DNA of 44,735 nucleotides, from positions 1 to 44,735 of the forward strand of contig PUOC01000215.1 of the NCBI GenBank assembly GCA_003551965.1, written 5' to 3'. This document shows, in pieces, positions 1 through 9,079 of the stretch. A program made the position numbers and the translations under genes. This stretch comes from Clostridiales bacterium (GTDB lineage Bacteria; Bacillota; Limnochordia; Darwinibacteriales; B1SED10-159). Every line of letters begins with the position of its first letter. The stretch's first letter is position 1. The notes beneath the pieces are model-generated. The model searched no databases, had not been told where the DNA came from, and saw only the letters and a program-made list of their open reading frames with translations.

Positions 1-1130
1 ACTCCCGCCTCCGGGTACAGGCTAGAAAAGGATATGCCCGGCAGCGAACGGTTCTCCAAGGGATATAAGTCAGCAGCGCGGCTCTGTACCATGGCCAAGA
101 ATTCGTTTCCTGCCTCGACCCATGTACCGCCCAGGAAAATGTGTTCGGGGTTGATCATAACCGAGTAGAGGACAATCACATGGGCCAAGGCATCGGTTAC
201 TTCCTGAACCACTGCCAAGGCCTGTGCATCGCCGCGGAGAAACTGCTCCAGGACATCGCCGCTGCCGGAACTGTCTCTAAAAGCTTTCTGCACATGCTTT
301 CGCAGGACATACATTTCGAGACAGCCGCTGCGTCCGCAGGTGCACCGTCTTCCGCCGGGGATCAGCGGCATGTGGCTGAGCTCTCCCGCCAAACCGTGGT
401 GGCCGGCAATGACCGCGCCGGCATAGACCACACTGGCACCAATCCCTTCGCCGACACTGATAAAGACGAAATGCTGCCGGTCCTGTCCCCGGCCCAGCCA
501 CCGTTCACCCAGAATAGCGCTGTTGGCATCGTTTTCGGCAAAAATGTTATAATCTGCGAAGGAGGGCAGCAGATCCTGAACAGCCACCTGTTTCCAGCCC
601 AGTGTATCGGAGAAAAGAATAATATCGTTCGCGGCTGATACGACTCCCGGCACTGACACCCCAATGCCTAGAATGCTTCCCTGGTCAGGAACATTGGCCG
701 CCAAATCCCGGACAATCCGCTCACAAGCGCAAGACACCGCCGATGTGCCCGAATCGGAGAGCTGCACATTGCGGGCGGCGCGGCTTTCGCCGTGCAGTGA
801 TACCAGCATTCCTCTCACGGCGGAGGAAGTAATTTCTAAACCCAAAATACCTAAACGTTCCGTAGCCAGCCGCAGCAGCGTTGGACTTCTGCCTAGCGCA
901 GCCTCCTCTTTCCCGGCTTCAACCACCAAGCCTTCTTGGATCAGTTCCTTGACAATGCGGGAAATCGTGGGAGTGCTCAAATGGGTCTCTTTCGCCAATG
1001 CCACCCGCGAAAGGGGAGCCCGGTCCAAAAGCACACGCAAGACCGTGACTCGATTGGTCTCCTGCATACGCTTCATGTCACTGACTGTGCGCAGCCTCTT
1101 CAAATCCACCACCGCTTTCCGCCGGTCCAT
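1..1130 (-). CDS. ROK-family transcriptional regulator (C-terminus cut by window edge)
   Basis: Transcriptional repressor of the ROK (NagC/XylR) family, which normally senses a sugar and controls carbohydrate genes. Reading from an ATG at 1130, the first ~80 residues form a winged helix (LSTPTISRIVKELIQEGLV is the recognition region). They are followed by the ROK sugar-kinase-like fold with GIGVSVPGVV, AENDANSAILGE and the zinc-binding signature CTCGRSGCLE near residue 280. The frame stays open to base 1, so about 377 residues are visible and the extreme C-terminus is missing. The start is not decided by a strong ribosome binding site; an internal ATG (SDMKRM) is possible. It is divergent from the hydrolase at 1455. 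The regulated genes are not visible. Family assignment is secure; the ligand is unknown. Confidence 0.9.
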   Translation of the reverse strand, partial: MDRRKAVVDLKRLRTVSDMKRMQETNRVTVLRVLLDRAPLSRVALAKETHLSTPTISRIVKELIQEGLVVEAGKEEAALGRSPTLLRLATERLGILGLEITSSAVRGMLVSLHGESRAARNVQLSDSGTSAVSCACERIVRDLAANVPDQGSILGIGVSVPGVVSAANDIILFSDTLGWKQVAVQDLLPSFADYNIFAENDANSAILGERWLGRGQDRQHFVFISVGEGIGASVVYAGAVIAGHHGLAGELSHMPLIPGGRRCTCGRSGCLEMYVLRKHVQKAFRDSSGSGDVLEQFLRGDAQALAVVQEVTDALAHVIVLYSVMINPEHIFLGGTWVEAGNEFLAMVQSRAADLYPLENRSLPGISFSSLYPEAG

Positions 1131-1454
1131 GGGACGATTCGAGGTTTCATCACTGCAGTATGCTGATGCAATGGCTCGGGGGGGAGGACTACCCGGGCGC
1201 AGGCGCGCTTTCTCTGCGCACGGCACCAGTCCGGTATCGCCCTTCGATTGGTCCGCTCTCTAACCTGCTATTGCACAAAGAGCGCAGAAATCCTTCCCCG
1301 CCTCCGCGGAAACTGGCCCTTTGCCTTGTCTTTCGGCAGGAAAGAACACTGCACATAGGGAATGGGGTAGCAAGGCCGTGGGCTGTCCCATGGATCTTGT
1401 GCCGGTACCAGTCAGGATTGTGGACGATAATAAACCGAAGAGGGGGGAATATCC
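1131..1454. other. Divergent intergenic region without a gene
   Basis: This 324-base stretch separates the ROK gene (-) from the hydrolase gene (+) and should carry both promoters. Small open frames exist on both strands, but none has a convincing ribosome binding site or recognisable product. A GATAAT-like element lies at 1426-1431 without a good -35 partner. The only clear signal is the Shine-Dalgarno AGGGGGG just before 1455. Confidence 0.4.
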
Positions 1455-2315
1455 GTGGTCCAGACCACATTTCAATGGCAGGCAGCCGATGGACAGACGA
1501 TGTTCGGTCGCCAGTGGAGCACCACCGACAGGCCCCGAGCCGTTGTTTGCATCATTCACGGCCTGGGCGAACACAGCGGCCGCTATGATTGGGCGGCGCA
1601 GCAGCTGACACACCGAGGATTTGAAGTTGCAGGCTTTGACCATCGGGGCCACGGCCAATCCGGCGGCCGGCGAGGCGATACCCCCAGCTACAAGGCCATG
1701 CTCCACGATATTGCCCTCTTCTGCAGTCGGCAGAGGCAGCGCCATCTCCGCCTTCCCCTGGTTCTCTATGGGCACAGTATGGGGGGAGCCCTCACACTGA
1801 GTTACCTGCTATCCCGGGAACGGCAAATTCGGCCGGCAGCAGCGGTGGTCACCGGTCCCGCTCTAGAACTGCCGGTGCCGCCCGTGAAGCGCACTCTAGT
1901 GCGGTTCTTGTCGGCTGTCCTTCCGCACCTCTGCATGGCCAATGGCATTGCAGCCGAGGCCCTCAGCCGTGAGCCCGAAGTGGTCCAAGCTTATCAGCAG
2001 GATCCGCTGGTACACGATCGCATTTCCCTGCTTTTGGCCCGTTACCTGTTGGAAAAAGGCCAGGCAACCCTAGGCAACGCTTCCCGTTTGGACATCCCGC
2101 TTCTGCTCATGCACGGAACTGCGGATTCCGTCTGCCGAATCGAAGGCAGCCGCAGATTTGCCGCAGCCGCACCCCAGGCACGGTTGGTGGAATGGCCGGA
2201 ATGCTGGCATGAACTGCACAACGAACCGGAGAAGGAAGACGTCCTGCACTATGCCGCAGATTGGCTGGATGCAGCACTCGAGCCATTTGACGGCCCGTCA
2301 GAAACGGACGTATAG
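1455..2315 (+). CDS. Alpha/beta hydrolase, monoacylglycerol-lipase-like
   Basis: Soluble serine hydrolase of the lysophospholipase/monoacylglycerol lipase type (Hydrolase_4), 286 residues, the usual family size. Visible motifs are the oxyanion region IIHGLGEHSGRY, DHRGHGQSGG, the nucleophile elbow GHSMGG, the acid in LLMHGTADSV and the catalytic His in WPECWHELHNE. There is no signal peptide or membrane segment, so it should be cytoplasmic. The start is GTG at 1455, chosen because AGGGGGG lies eight bases upstream. It is a single-gene unit that converges on the dehydrogenase, with a terminator hairpin at 2323-2372. The substrate is probably a carboxylic ester or monoglyceride; this is inferred from the family only. 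Confidence 0.9.
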   Translation: MVQTTFQWQAADGQTMFGRQWSTTDRPRAVVCIIHGLGEHSGRYDWAAQQLTHRGFEVAGFDHRGHGQSGGRRGDTPSYKAMLHDIALFCSRQRQRHLRLPLVLYGHSMGGALTLSYLLSRERQIRPAAAVVTGPALELPVPPVKRTLVRFLSAVLPHLCMANGIAAEALSREPEVVQAYQQDPLVHDRISLLLARYLLEKGQATLGNASRLDIPLLLMHGTADSVCRIEGSRRFAAAAPQARLVEWPECWHELHNEPEKEDVLHYAADWLDAALEPFDGPSETDV

Positions 2316-2322
2316 GGTACAA

Positions 2323-2372
2323 AAAGGGCGTACTGCATTCCACCAAAACCACGGAGGTGCAGTGCGCCCTTT
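2323..2372. terminator. Bidirectional terminator between convergent genes
   Basis: A 15-bp stem with one G-T pair (2323-2337 with 2358-2372; AAAGGGCG and ACTGCA arms) lies between the hydrolase stop and the dehydrogenase stop. Read on the minus strand it is followed by TTTTTG, so it fits the dehydrogenase transcript best; it may also stop the plus-strand message. Confidence 0.8.
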
Positions 2373-2481
2373 CTCAATAAATGATACCCTCACAGTCTGC
2401 AGGCACAGCTTGTGCTGCTCCCGCCGCTGCTGCAGTGCTGATGCCGTTGGTTGCCCCTGCCATGGCATAATGACAGTCTTG

Positions 2482-3492
2482 CTAGAATATGAGCAGGCTC
2501 TTTCCTTTTAGGTCGCCGGCCGCATAGGCCGCCAGCGTCTGGGGAACGGCCTCTAGATCCAACCGCCTGGACACCAGCGGTTTGACTGCTATGTCTCCGC
2601 TCTGCAGCAATGCCAAAGCCTCCGGAAATGTCTTTTTGAGCGCAAAGGAACCAATGATTGTGAGGTCGCGGCGGAAAATATCAAAGGGGTTCACTGTCAT
2701 GCGGCTGTTTTCCGGACAGACACCGAACACCAGCAATGAACCACCGGGACGAACCCATGCTGGAAGAGTTTCTACCACTTCAGGTATTCCAGTGCAGTCA
2801 ATCACCATGGAAAATCCATCGGGATAACGGCGGGCTAGTTCTTCCCGTCCTTCAGGACTGTTTTCCAGACAGTGATCGGCACCGAGAGAGCTGGCCAACT
2901 TCAGCGCTTCGGAATCAGTATCCAGGGCGGCCACAGCCGCTGCTCCATTGCGCTTCGCCAATTGTATGTGAAGCTGGCCGATGGCACCGGCGCCTACTAC
3001 CAAGACACTGGCCCCAATGGGAGGACGAGCCCGTTTCTGGCCGTACACAACACATGCCAGCGGTTCAATGAATGCAGCCTCATCAAATGGCAGATCGCCT
3101 ATGGGGAAGACACACTGCTGGGGCACGGCCACGAACTGGGCAAAGGCTCCGTCCCGGGTAACGCCGACGCCTTGAAAGTTACGGCAGAAGTTCTCCATGG
3201 ACTCTTGACAGTAACTGCAGTAGCCGCAGGCGACGTTCGGATCGGCCGTGACCCGCTCTCCGGCTTCGAACCGGCTTACGTTTTTTCCAGCGCTGGCAAT
3301 GACTCCGGCGAATTCGTGTCCGGGAACCAGCGGAAACTCGGAAAAATATTCCCCCTGATAGATATGGGTATCTGTCCCGCACAGGCCCGCTGCCTTTACC
3401 TCCAGCAGCACTTCATCGTCCCGTAAAATCGGTATGGGAACCTCCAGTACCTCTCCGTGTTCCTTCTCCGTCACAACATAGGCGTTCATCAT
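2482..3492 (-). CDS. Zinc-dependent alcohol/polyol dehydrogenase (MDR superfamily)
   Basis: NAD(P)-dependent medium-chain dehydrogenase resembling sorbitol, threonine and butanediol dehydrogenases. Catalytic zinc ligands are seen in AGLCGTDTH and GHEFAG. The structural zinc cysteines lie in CGYCSYC and ENFC. The Rossmann nucleotide-binding loop is VVGAGAIGQ. The chosen start is the MM pair at 3492, which aligns with the family N-terminus and has GGGGTGG just upstream. An ATG at 3534 with AAGGGA seven bases before it is a real alternative adding 14 residues. The gene follows rtcB closely (that start would overlap the rtcB stop), so the two are probably co-transcribed. The substrate cannot be read from sequence. 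Confidence 0.9.
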   Translation of the reverse strand: MMNAYVVTEKEHGEVLEVPIPILRDDEVLLEVKAAGLCGTDTHIYQGEYFSEFPLVPGHEFAGVIASAGKNVSRFEAGERVTADPNVACGYCSYCQESMENFCRNFQGVGVTRDGAFAQFVAVPQQCVFPIGDLPFDEAAFIEPLACVVYGQKRARPPIGASVLVVGAGAIGQLHIQLAKRNGAAAVAALDTDSEALKLASSLGADHCLENSPEGREELARRYPDGFSMVIDCTGIPEVVETLPAWVRPGGSLLVFGVCPENSRMTVNPFDIFRRDLTIIGSFALKKTFPEALALLQSGDIAVKPLVSRRLDLEAVPQTLAAYAAGDLKGKSLLIF

Positions 3493-3538
3493 CTCTGCCA
3501 CCCCATTTTCTTGTATTTCCTGCCTCGCCACCATGCTA

Positions 3539-4840
3539 TTATCCCTTGACAACCGCCTTGGTTTTCAGTTTCAAAACAGGCTGCGTAAGGTCCTTCTGCA
3601 GGGCCATCACTTCGTCAATGTCTTTGTATGCCAACCGGTACTCCTCCGCTGTATCCTTCTTCTTTGTCTTACCCAATACAACGCCGCGGGTTTTCAAGTC
3701 ACGAACGACCTCCTCCACGGAAAAACTGCGTACAGCCTCTTTGCGACCCATCACCCGTCCAGCTCCGTGACTGCTGGAACGAAAAGAGTCGGCATGGCCT
3801 AAGCCCTTGGTAATATAGGAGTAGGACCCCATGGCGCCGGGGACGATGCCCCACTGGCCCTCCCGGGCCTCAATGGCGCCTTTGCGGTGTACCCACACCC
3901 TGCGCCCGAAGTGTTCTTCGCGGGCCGCATAGTTGTGATGGGCCTGCACTTCCAGGGTCTCCCGCGGTTTCCGTCCGGCCCAGCGCTGCAGCGCAGCAAA
4001 GGCACGGCTGCGTACAGCATGCATGATGCGAGCGCGGTTTTCCAAGGCGAAATCCAGACAAAGCTGCAGCCATTCCTGGTACTGACGGCCCTGCGGCGAT
4101 TCGGGAGGCAGATAAGCCAGATCCACGTCAGCCGGAAGCGGATCGAGTTTCGGCGCCATCTCTTTGGCCCGCTGGTTAAAGAAGCGGGCAGTTTTGAACC
4201 CAAAATTTCGGGACCCCGAATGAACCATCAGACAGAGACAGCCTTCCTGATCCTCCTGCAGTTCGATGAAATGATTGCCACCGCCGAGTGTGCCCACCTG
4301 ATAATATCCTTCCTCCAGATCGGGCAGTCCTTTCTTTGACTGTAAGTTCGCCTTGGCCCGATCCAAGGGCTGGCAGGCCTGCTTCCTTTTGTGATGGGAA
4401 AATCCTGTGGGCACGTCCCGCATGATGTCCGCAACGATAGCATGTGCCAAACTCCCCTGGGGGGTTTCCACGTCGTCAAGCACCTCTGCAGGCATATCCG
4501 TACGCACAAAATGAACGCCGCACCCTATATCCACACCGACTGCATTGGGAATGATTGCATTTTCGCAGGCTAAAACACCGCCAATAGGCATCCCGAACCC
4601 TCCGTGGGTGTCAGGCATAAGGGCCACGTGGCGAAAGGCCAAGGGCAGCTTGGCCAGGTTTTCCGCCTGGCGGCGGCAGGTGTCATCCAGCTGGGATTCG
4701 TCTTCCAGCCAGGCCAGTATGGGTACTTGATGCACGTCTGGATCATACAACTTAAACACAGCCGATCCCTCCACGGGCGGTAGCCCGAACCCCGTTTTGT
4801 TCGTTCCAGACAGCGGCAGCAAAACGAAAAGTGCAGACAT
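3539..4840 (-). CDS. rtcB: RtcB-type RNA ligase
   Basis: GTP- and Mn-dependent RNA ligase that joins 2',3'-cyclic phosphate or 3'-phosphate ends to 5'-OH ends; known roles are RNA repair and tRNA splicing. Hallmarks are LMPDTHGGFGMPIGG, PNAVGVDIGCGVHFVRTD, LGGGNHFIELQ, MVHSGSRNFG and the terminal SSHGAGRVMGRKEA region that carries the histidine guanylated in this family. The frame is open up to 4978, but the first part of that longer version is encoded by the terminator hairpin at 4941-4969, so the true start must be later. ATG 4840 is the working choice, with 4906 and GTG 4774 as alternatives. No archease gene is adjacent. It probably forms an operon with the dehydrogenase downstream. Confidence 0.93.
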   Translation of the reverse strand: MSALFVLLPLSGTNKTGFGLPPVEGSAVFKLYDPDVHQVPILAWLEDESQLDDTCRRQAENLAKLPLAFRHVALMPDTHGGFGMPIGGVLACENAIIPNAVGVDIGCGVHFVRTDMPAEVLDDVETPQGSLAHAIVADIMRDVPTGFSHHKRKQACQPLDRAKANLQSKKGLPDLEEGYYQVGTLGGGNHFIELQEDQEGCLCLMVHSGSRNFGFKTARFFNQRAKEMAPKLDPLPADVDLAYLPPESPQGRQYQEWLQLCLDFALENRARIMHAVRSRAFAALQRWAGRKPRETLEVQAHHNYAAREEHFGRRVWVHRKGAIEAREGQWGIVPGAMGSYSYITKGLGHADSFRSSSHGAGRVMGRKEAVRSFSVEEVVRDLKTRGVVLGKTKKKDTAEEYRLAYKDIDEVMALQKDLTQPVLKLKTKAVVKG

Positions 4841-4940
4841 TATGCTGTTCTTCGCCGCAGCACCGCTGTCAATATCAGTATAGCACAAGTGCTGAGCGGT
4901 CTTCATCCCTAGAACCCATCGGTCAACGCGCGCACGCGAG

Positions 4941-4969
4941 AAGAGCTGTGAAAATTCTTCACAGCTCTT
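4941..4969. terminator. Strong hairpin downstream of hcp
   Basis: A perfect 12-bp stem (4941-4952 with 4958-4969, arm AAGAGCTGTGAA) with a 5-base loop. The T-run follows it on the plus strand. On the minus strand, where hcp transcription arrives, the 3' side is only CTTCTC, so it may act as a weaker terminator or processing site there. It sits upstream of the likely rtcB start. Confidence 0.65.
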
Positions 4970-5024
4970 TTTGATCAAAACTCTGTCATGGTGTCTGCCC
5001 TATGCTGCAGTCCCCGAAGCCCAA

Positions 5025-6662
5025 TCAGCCCAGGAAGTACTGCAAGTCTTCATCCACCGTACCGATGCCGGAAAGGCCGAATTTGTCCACCAGGACATGG
5101 GCTACGTTCTCTGACAGGAAGGCCGGCAAGGTCGGGCCGAGATGAATGTTCTTCACACCGAGGGATAACAGCGCCAGAAGCACAATCACAGCTTTCTGCT
5201 CGTACCAGGCGATGTTGTAGGAGATTGGCAGCTCGTTGACATCGTCCAATCCCAGCACTTCTTTTAACTTCAATGCCACCACCGCTAAGGAATAGGAGTC
5301 GTTGCACTGCCCGGCGTCTAGAACTCTCGGGATACCTCCGATGTCGCCCAGATCCAATTTGTTGTAACGGTATTTGGCACACCCGGCCGTAAGGATGATG
5401 GTATCCTCGGGCAGTTTTCTGGCAAACTCCGTATAGTACTGCCGATCGTTCATACGGCCATCGCAGCCTGCCATGACGAAGAAGCGGCGAACGGCGCCGT
5501 TTTGGACAGCTTCCACCACTTTGTCCGCCAAACTGAGTACTTGGCTGTGGGCAAAGCCCCCGACCAGCTCGCCTTCTTCAAGGGAAGCCGGTGCCGGGAG
5601 TCGTTTTGCATGGGCAATGATCTCCGTGAAGTCCTTACGGCCGTCGTTCTTCACCGGGACTTGTTTCATGCCGGGATATCCGGTCACTCCCGTGCCGTAC
5701 ATCCGGTGGATGTAGCTGTCCTTTGGCGGTGTGATGCAGTTTGTTGTCATCAGGATAGGGCCGTTGAAGCTTTCGAACTCACGATTCTGCAGCCACCAAG
5801 AATTTCCGTAGTTGCCGACAAAATGCCCGTATTTCTTAAATGCCGGATAGTAATGGGCCGGAAGCATCTCGCTGTGCGTATAGACATCGACACCGGTCCC
5901 TTCGGTCTGCTGCAGCAGCTGCTCCATATCTTTGAGATCATGGCCGCTGATCAAAATGGCCGGGTTGTTGCGGACGCCAAGGTTGACGGTGGTCATTTCC
6001 GGGTTCCCGTAGGATTCGGTGTGCGCTTTGTCCAGTATGGCCATGGCCTCCACCCCGTGCTGCCCAGTCTCCAAGACCAACCCGGTAAGTGTATCGGCAT
6101 CCAGGCTGTCGTCGAGCGTGGCTGCCAAGCCCTTGGACATGAAGTCCAAGACGGCTTCGTTGCTGTAGCCCAAGTGCTGTGCATGGGTGTGATACGCGGC
6201 GGTGCCTTTGAGGCCGTAGACAATCAATTCCCGCAGCGAGCGGATATCTTGGTCATCTGTCTGCAGGATTCCCACAGCGGTGGCCTTTGCCGCCATACCT
6301 TGTTTGTCCTGTTCAGCCCAAACGGCAGCATCATGCTCGGGCAGGTCTGCCCCTGCCTGCTTGAGATCACTGCGAAGTCTGTCGCGTAGGGCCAGGCCCT
6401 CCTGGATACGGGCTGTCATGTCGTCGGCATCGAAATTAGCATTGGTAATGGTAGCAAAGAGGCTGTCTTGAATGTACTTGTCGGCCGCAGCCGTATCCCA
6501 CTGGTGTTTCTGCGCTTCTAAGCGGTGCAGGGCCACGCCCTTTGCGGTGTAGATCAGCAGATCCTGCAGGTTGGCCACATCTTCTGGTTTTCCGCATACA
6601 CCCCGTACTGTACATGCGACTCCCTTGGCTGCTTCTTGACACTGATAGCAAAACATACTCAC
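5025..6662 (-). CDS. hcp: Hydroxylamine reductase (hybrid-cluster protein)
   Basis: Hcp carries a cubane cluster and the hybrid Fe-S-O cluster. It reduces hydroxylamine in vitro and acts as an NO reductase in nitrosative-stress defence. The N-terminal cluster motif is complete (C5, C8, C17, C23 in [10 protein letters not shown]...CTVRGVCGK). Hybrid-cluster ligands are visible in [55 protein letters not shown] and YEQKA. The length of 545 residues matches the family. The start is GTG at 6662 with GGAGG seven bases upstream. The ferredoxin-like gene ends 18 bases before it, so both share the promoter near 7442. The divergent Crp/Fnr regulator and the palindrome at 7470-7483 indicate HcpR-type control. 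Confidence 0.97.
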   Translation of the reverse strand: MSMFCYQCQEAAKGVACTVRGVCGKPEDVANLQDLLIYTAKGVALHRLEAQKHQWDTAAADKYIQDSLFATITNANFDADDMTARIQEGLALRDRLRSDLKQAGADLPEHDAAVWAEQDKQGMAAKATAVGILQTDDQDIRSLRELIVYGLKGTAAYHTHAQHLGYSNEAVLDFMSKGLAATLDDSLDADTLTGLVLETGQHGVEAMAILDKAHTESYGNPEMTTVNLGVRNNPAILISGHDLKDMEQLLQQTEGTGVDVYTHSEMLPAHYYPAFKKYGHFVGNYGNSWWLQNREFESFNGPILMTTNCITPPKDSYIHRMYGTGVTGYPGMKQVPVKNDGRKDFTEIIAHAKRLPAPASLEEGELVGGFAHSQVLSLADKVVEAVQNGAVRRFFVMAGCDGRMNDRQYYTEFARKLPEDTIILTAGCAKYRYNKLDLGDIGGIPRVLDAGQCNDSYSLAVVALKLKEVLGLDDVNELPISYNIAWYEQKAVIVLLALLSLGVKNIHLGPTLPAFLSENVAHVLVDKFGLSGIGTVDEDLQYFLG

Positions 6663-6680
6663 AAGGATCCCTCCATCAAA

Positions 6681-7409
6681 TTATTGTCTTGACTTCTCAC
6701 GGCCGTCTAGTTCCAACACCACTTCCTGCACTTCCAGCGAAGTTCCAGACAGTGCAACGGCCTCCCGGGCCAACTGGGTAATTCCTCCGCAGCAAGGCAC
6801 AACCATACGCAATACCGTGAGCGATCGAATGTTCTGTGCTGCCAATATCTGGGCCAGCTTGTCCACATACCCACTGGAATCGTCCAGTTTTGGGCAGGCA
6901 ATGGCTGTCACTTTGCCTTTCATATACTGTTCGTGGAATCCCCCGCAGGCAAAAGCTGTACAGTCGGCCGCCAGCAGAAGATCTGCTCCTGTAAGGTAGT
7001 CCGCTGCCACTGGAAGCAGGTGCAGCTGGACCGGCCACTGGCGCAGCTGCGAGGGGCGGAATGGACTTCCGTTGTGCTCCGCAACCTCCTTAGGTTCAGC
7101 GGCTGTCTGTGATAGGGCCAGAGACTGCATGCCGGGACAGCCCACTGCCGGCGGCCGCTTTTCGTCTTCGAGAGCCTGCATGCGCTGCTGCACGGCTTCT
7201 TCATCGAATGGCTCCGCCTCCCGTTCCACGATCTGGATTGCCCCTGTGGGACAGGCGGGCAGACAGTCTCCGAGACCGTCACAATAACTATCGCTGATCA
7301 GTTGGGCCCGGCCGTTGACCATGGCTATGGCGCCCTCATGACAGGCTTGGACGCAGAGCTCGCAACCGTTGCAGAGCTCTTCATTGATGGACACGATTTT
7401 CCTTTTCAC
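6681..7409 (-). CDS. 4Fe-4S ferredoxin-domain protein, probable Hcp redox partner
   Basis: A 242-residue iron-sulfur protein. The N-terminal ~60 residues hold one complete cluster motif (CNGCELCVQACHEG) and a second, shortened one (CDGLGDCLPACP) in which one cysteine position is occupied by another residue. The remaining ~170 residues are a conserved but uncharacterised domain with CTAFACGGFHE, ACPKLDD and VPCCGG. Proteins of this build are commonly encoded next to hcp and are thought to pass electrons to it. The start is GTG at 7409 with GGGAGG upstream. It is the first gene of the hcp operon, with a leader of about 26 bases. Membership of the Hcp system rests on context and family association, not on demonstrated activity. 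Confidence 0.85.
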   Translation of the reverse strand: MKRKIVSINEELCNGCELCVQACHEGAIAMVNGRAQLISDSYCDGLGDCLPACPTGAIQIVEREAEPFDEEAVQQRMQALEDEKRPPAVGCPGMQSLALSQTAAEPKEVAEHNGSPFRPSQLRQWPVQLHLLPVAADYLTGADLLLAADCTAFACGGFHEQYMKGKVTAIACPKLDDSSGYVDKLAQILAAQNIRSLTVLRMVVPCCGGITQLAREAVALSGTSLEVQEVVLELDGREKSRQ

Positions 7410-7441
7410 GGCAGTACCTCCCGTTTGACAGGTTCACCTGC

Positions 7442-7447
7442 ATTATA
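7442..7447 (-). promoter_or_regulatory. -10 element of the ferredoxin-hcp promoter
   Basis: A perfect TATAAT on the minus strand, predicting a transcript start near 7435, just before the GTG at 7409. There is no good -35 hexamer. The expected position is next to the palindrome at 7470-7483, as in promoters that need an activator. Confidence 0.7.
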
Positions 7448-7469
7448 GTACAGTGAGAAGAAGGATACG

Positions 7470-7483
7470 GTAACATATGTTAC
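7470..7483. promoter_or_regulatory. Operator palindrome for the divergent Crp/Fnr regulator
   Basis: GTAACATATGTTAC is a perfect 14-bp palindrome. Its centre (7476.5) lies at -41.5 from the start predicted by the TATAAT at 7442-7447, the classic class II position for Crp/Fnr activators. It also lies 45 bases upstream of the divergent regulator gene, so autoregulation is possible. A GTAAC-N4-GTTAC motif resembles sites I recall being proposed for clostridial HcpR; binding itself is inferred. Confidence 0.75.
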
Positions 7484-7527
7484 GTTTTGCTCAATTCTTA
7501 CTTGATAACTCATGTTTGGAGGTTGCT

Positions 7528-8214
7528 ATGAATCGCTACCTTGCCGCCCTGAAGCAATGCACATTTTTCCAAGGGCGATCCTGCGAAGACATCCTTGCCC
7601 TGCTGTCAGCCATTGGCGGCCAGCCCCGCCAATACGGGTCCGACGAGGTTATTGTCGGACAGGGCGACACCGCAGGCCATCTGGGCATTGTCCTCGAAGG
7701 AATGGTCGAGGTACAGAGGGTATTCCCCAACGGCGAAACTGTCACCATGGCCCATCTCAGCAAAGGGCAGACCTTCGGTGAGGCCGTGCTCTTTTCCGAG
7801 CAGCGTCAATATCCGGCTTCGGTCATCCCTGCATCCAACCACTGCACCGTCCTGCTGCTGCCCCGCAGCGATCTGCTGCAGCTGCTGCAGCGAGATGAAA
7901 CCATTTTATTGCGGTTCATTGAAACCATTTCCAACCGCGTTGTCATGCTCACAAACCGCATTGAGGTGCTTTCACTGCCGTCCATTCGTCAGAAGCTGCT
8001 GCACTTTCTCGGCCAGGAGTGCCAGCGGCAAGGACGTCTGTCCATCGAACTGCCCATGACCAAGAAACAGCTCAGTGCACAGCTGGGCGTGCCCCGCCCC
8101 TCGCTGTCCCGCGAACTGCAGCGCATGCAGGCTGACGGTTTGATTCAGTTTGACCGCCGCCGCATTCAGATACGCAGACCGGAAATACTCGATGGCGAGG
8201 GTTTCTACCAATAA
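7528..8214 (+). CDS. Crp/Fnr-family regulator, HcpR-like
   Basis: A 228-residue transcription factor with an N-terminal cyclic-nucleotide-binding-type beta barrel (~1-120), a dimerisation helix and a C-terminal Crp-type helix-turn-helix (KKQLSAQLGVPRPSLSRELQRM, recognition helix at SLSRELQRM). No cysteine cluster of the FNR kind is seen, so the signal is not an FNR-type Fe-S cluster; HcpR proteins are thought to sense NO, possibly through haem. The start is ATG 7528, with GGAGG at 7518-7522; the frame extends upstream, but that part would cover the promoter. It is transcribed away from the hcp operon, with the palindromic operator between them. The regulon is probably hcp, its partner and itself. 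Confidence 0.88.
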   Translation: MNRYLAALKQCTFFQGRSCEDILALLSAIGGQPRQYGSDEVIVGQGDTAGHLGIVLEGMVEVQRVFPNGETVTMAHLSKGQTFGEAVLFSEQRQYPASVIPASNHCTVLLLPRSDLLQLLQRDETILLRFIETISNRVVMLTNRIEVLSLPSIRQKLLHFLGQECQRQGRLSIELPMTKKQLSAQLGVPRPSLSRELQRMQADGLIQFDRRRIQIRRPEILDGEGFYQ

Positions 8215-8263
8215 TTGGCAAAGGCCATGTTGAAAAGCCTGGACCATACCACGGAGGTGCCCC

Positions 8264-8995
8264 ATGGAACTGTACAACTCCTTGGCCCCCTGGATGCCGC
8301 TGCTGACGCCGGCCGAAAACTATCGCTTGGAGGCCAGCATCTACCGGCGCCTGTTTCTAAGCCACAACCCCCGGACGCGCACTGTTTTGGAACTAGGCTG
8401 CGGGGCCGGCAACAACGCGTCCCACCTCAAACAACGCTTTACCATGACCCTGACCGACCGTTCGCCCCAGATGCTCCGGCTGAGCCGCAGTCAGAACCCC
8501 GAATGCACCCATGTCCAGGGCGATATGCGCACACTGCGCCTGAAACAACGTTTTGATGCCGTCTTTATCCATGACGCCATTGCCTACATGCAAACCGTAG
8601 ACGAACTAAAGGAAGCGCTGGCCACCGCCTATGTTCACTGTGAACCAGGAGGCCAGGTTCTCATCCAGCCGGACTACTTCACAGAAACCTTCAAAGCAGG
8701 AACAAGCCACGGCGGCATCGACCGGGACGGCCGCGGCATGCGGTACTTGATGTGGGTGGAAGAACCGCAGCCCGACTCCCACTTCTACAACACGCATTTT
8801 GCCTTTCTGCTGCGTCATGAAGACGGCTCTGTTACGGCCGAGCAGGAAACACATACCATGGGTCTTTTCTCCGAAGCGCAGTGGCTGGAGAGTTTGGCCG
8901 CTGTTGGACTGACCGGCGAAATATTGCAGGAGCCCTATGCAGACCAAGGAATACCCTACCTGCAGCTTATTTCCGCCCGACGGCCCGCTCCATAA
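8264..8995 (+). CDS. Class I SAM-dependent methyltransferase
   Basis: A 243-residue Rossmann-fold methyltransferase. Motif I is VLELGCGAGNNASHL, followed by an acidic residue in LTDRSPQML, motif II/III VQGDMRTLRL, and FDAVFIHDAIAYM. The C-terminal half carries an antiparallel insert typical of small-molecule methyltransferases related to UbiE/TrmB-like families. ATG 8264 is preceded by CGGAGGTG seven bases upstream. It lies 49 bases after the Crp/Fnr gene on the same strand and could be read through from it. The acceptor substrate is unknown. Confidence 0.88.
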   Translation: MELYNSLAPWMPLLTPAENYRLEASIYRRLFLSHNPRTRTVLELGCGAGNNASHLKQRFTMTLTDRSPQMLRLSRSQNPECTHVQGDMRTLRLKQRFDAVFIHDAIAYMQTVDELKEALATAYVHCEPGGQVLIQPDYFTETFKAGTSHGGIDRDGRGMRYLMWVEEPQPDSHFYNTHFAFLLRHEDGSVTAEQETHTMGLFSEAQWLESLAAVGLTGEILQEPYADQGIPYLQLISARRPAP

Positions 8996-9079
8996 CACGG
9001 AATGCCGAAAGCACCCAGAGACAGTTCAAGATAGTACCAAGAACGCACAAATATCTACAAGAAACCTGTTCCGTGATTC

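Noticed and set aside
5502-6389. 295-codon plus-strand frame inside hcp
   Set aside because: It lies fully antisense to the well-conserved hydroxylamine reductase gene, has no ribosome binding site and encodes nothing recognisable.
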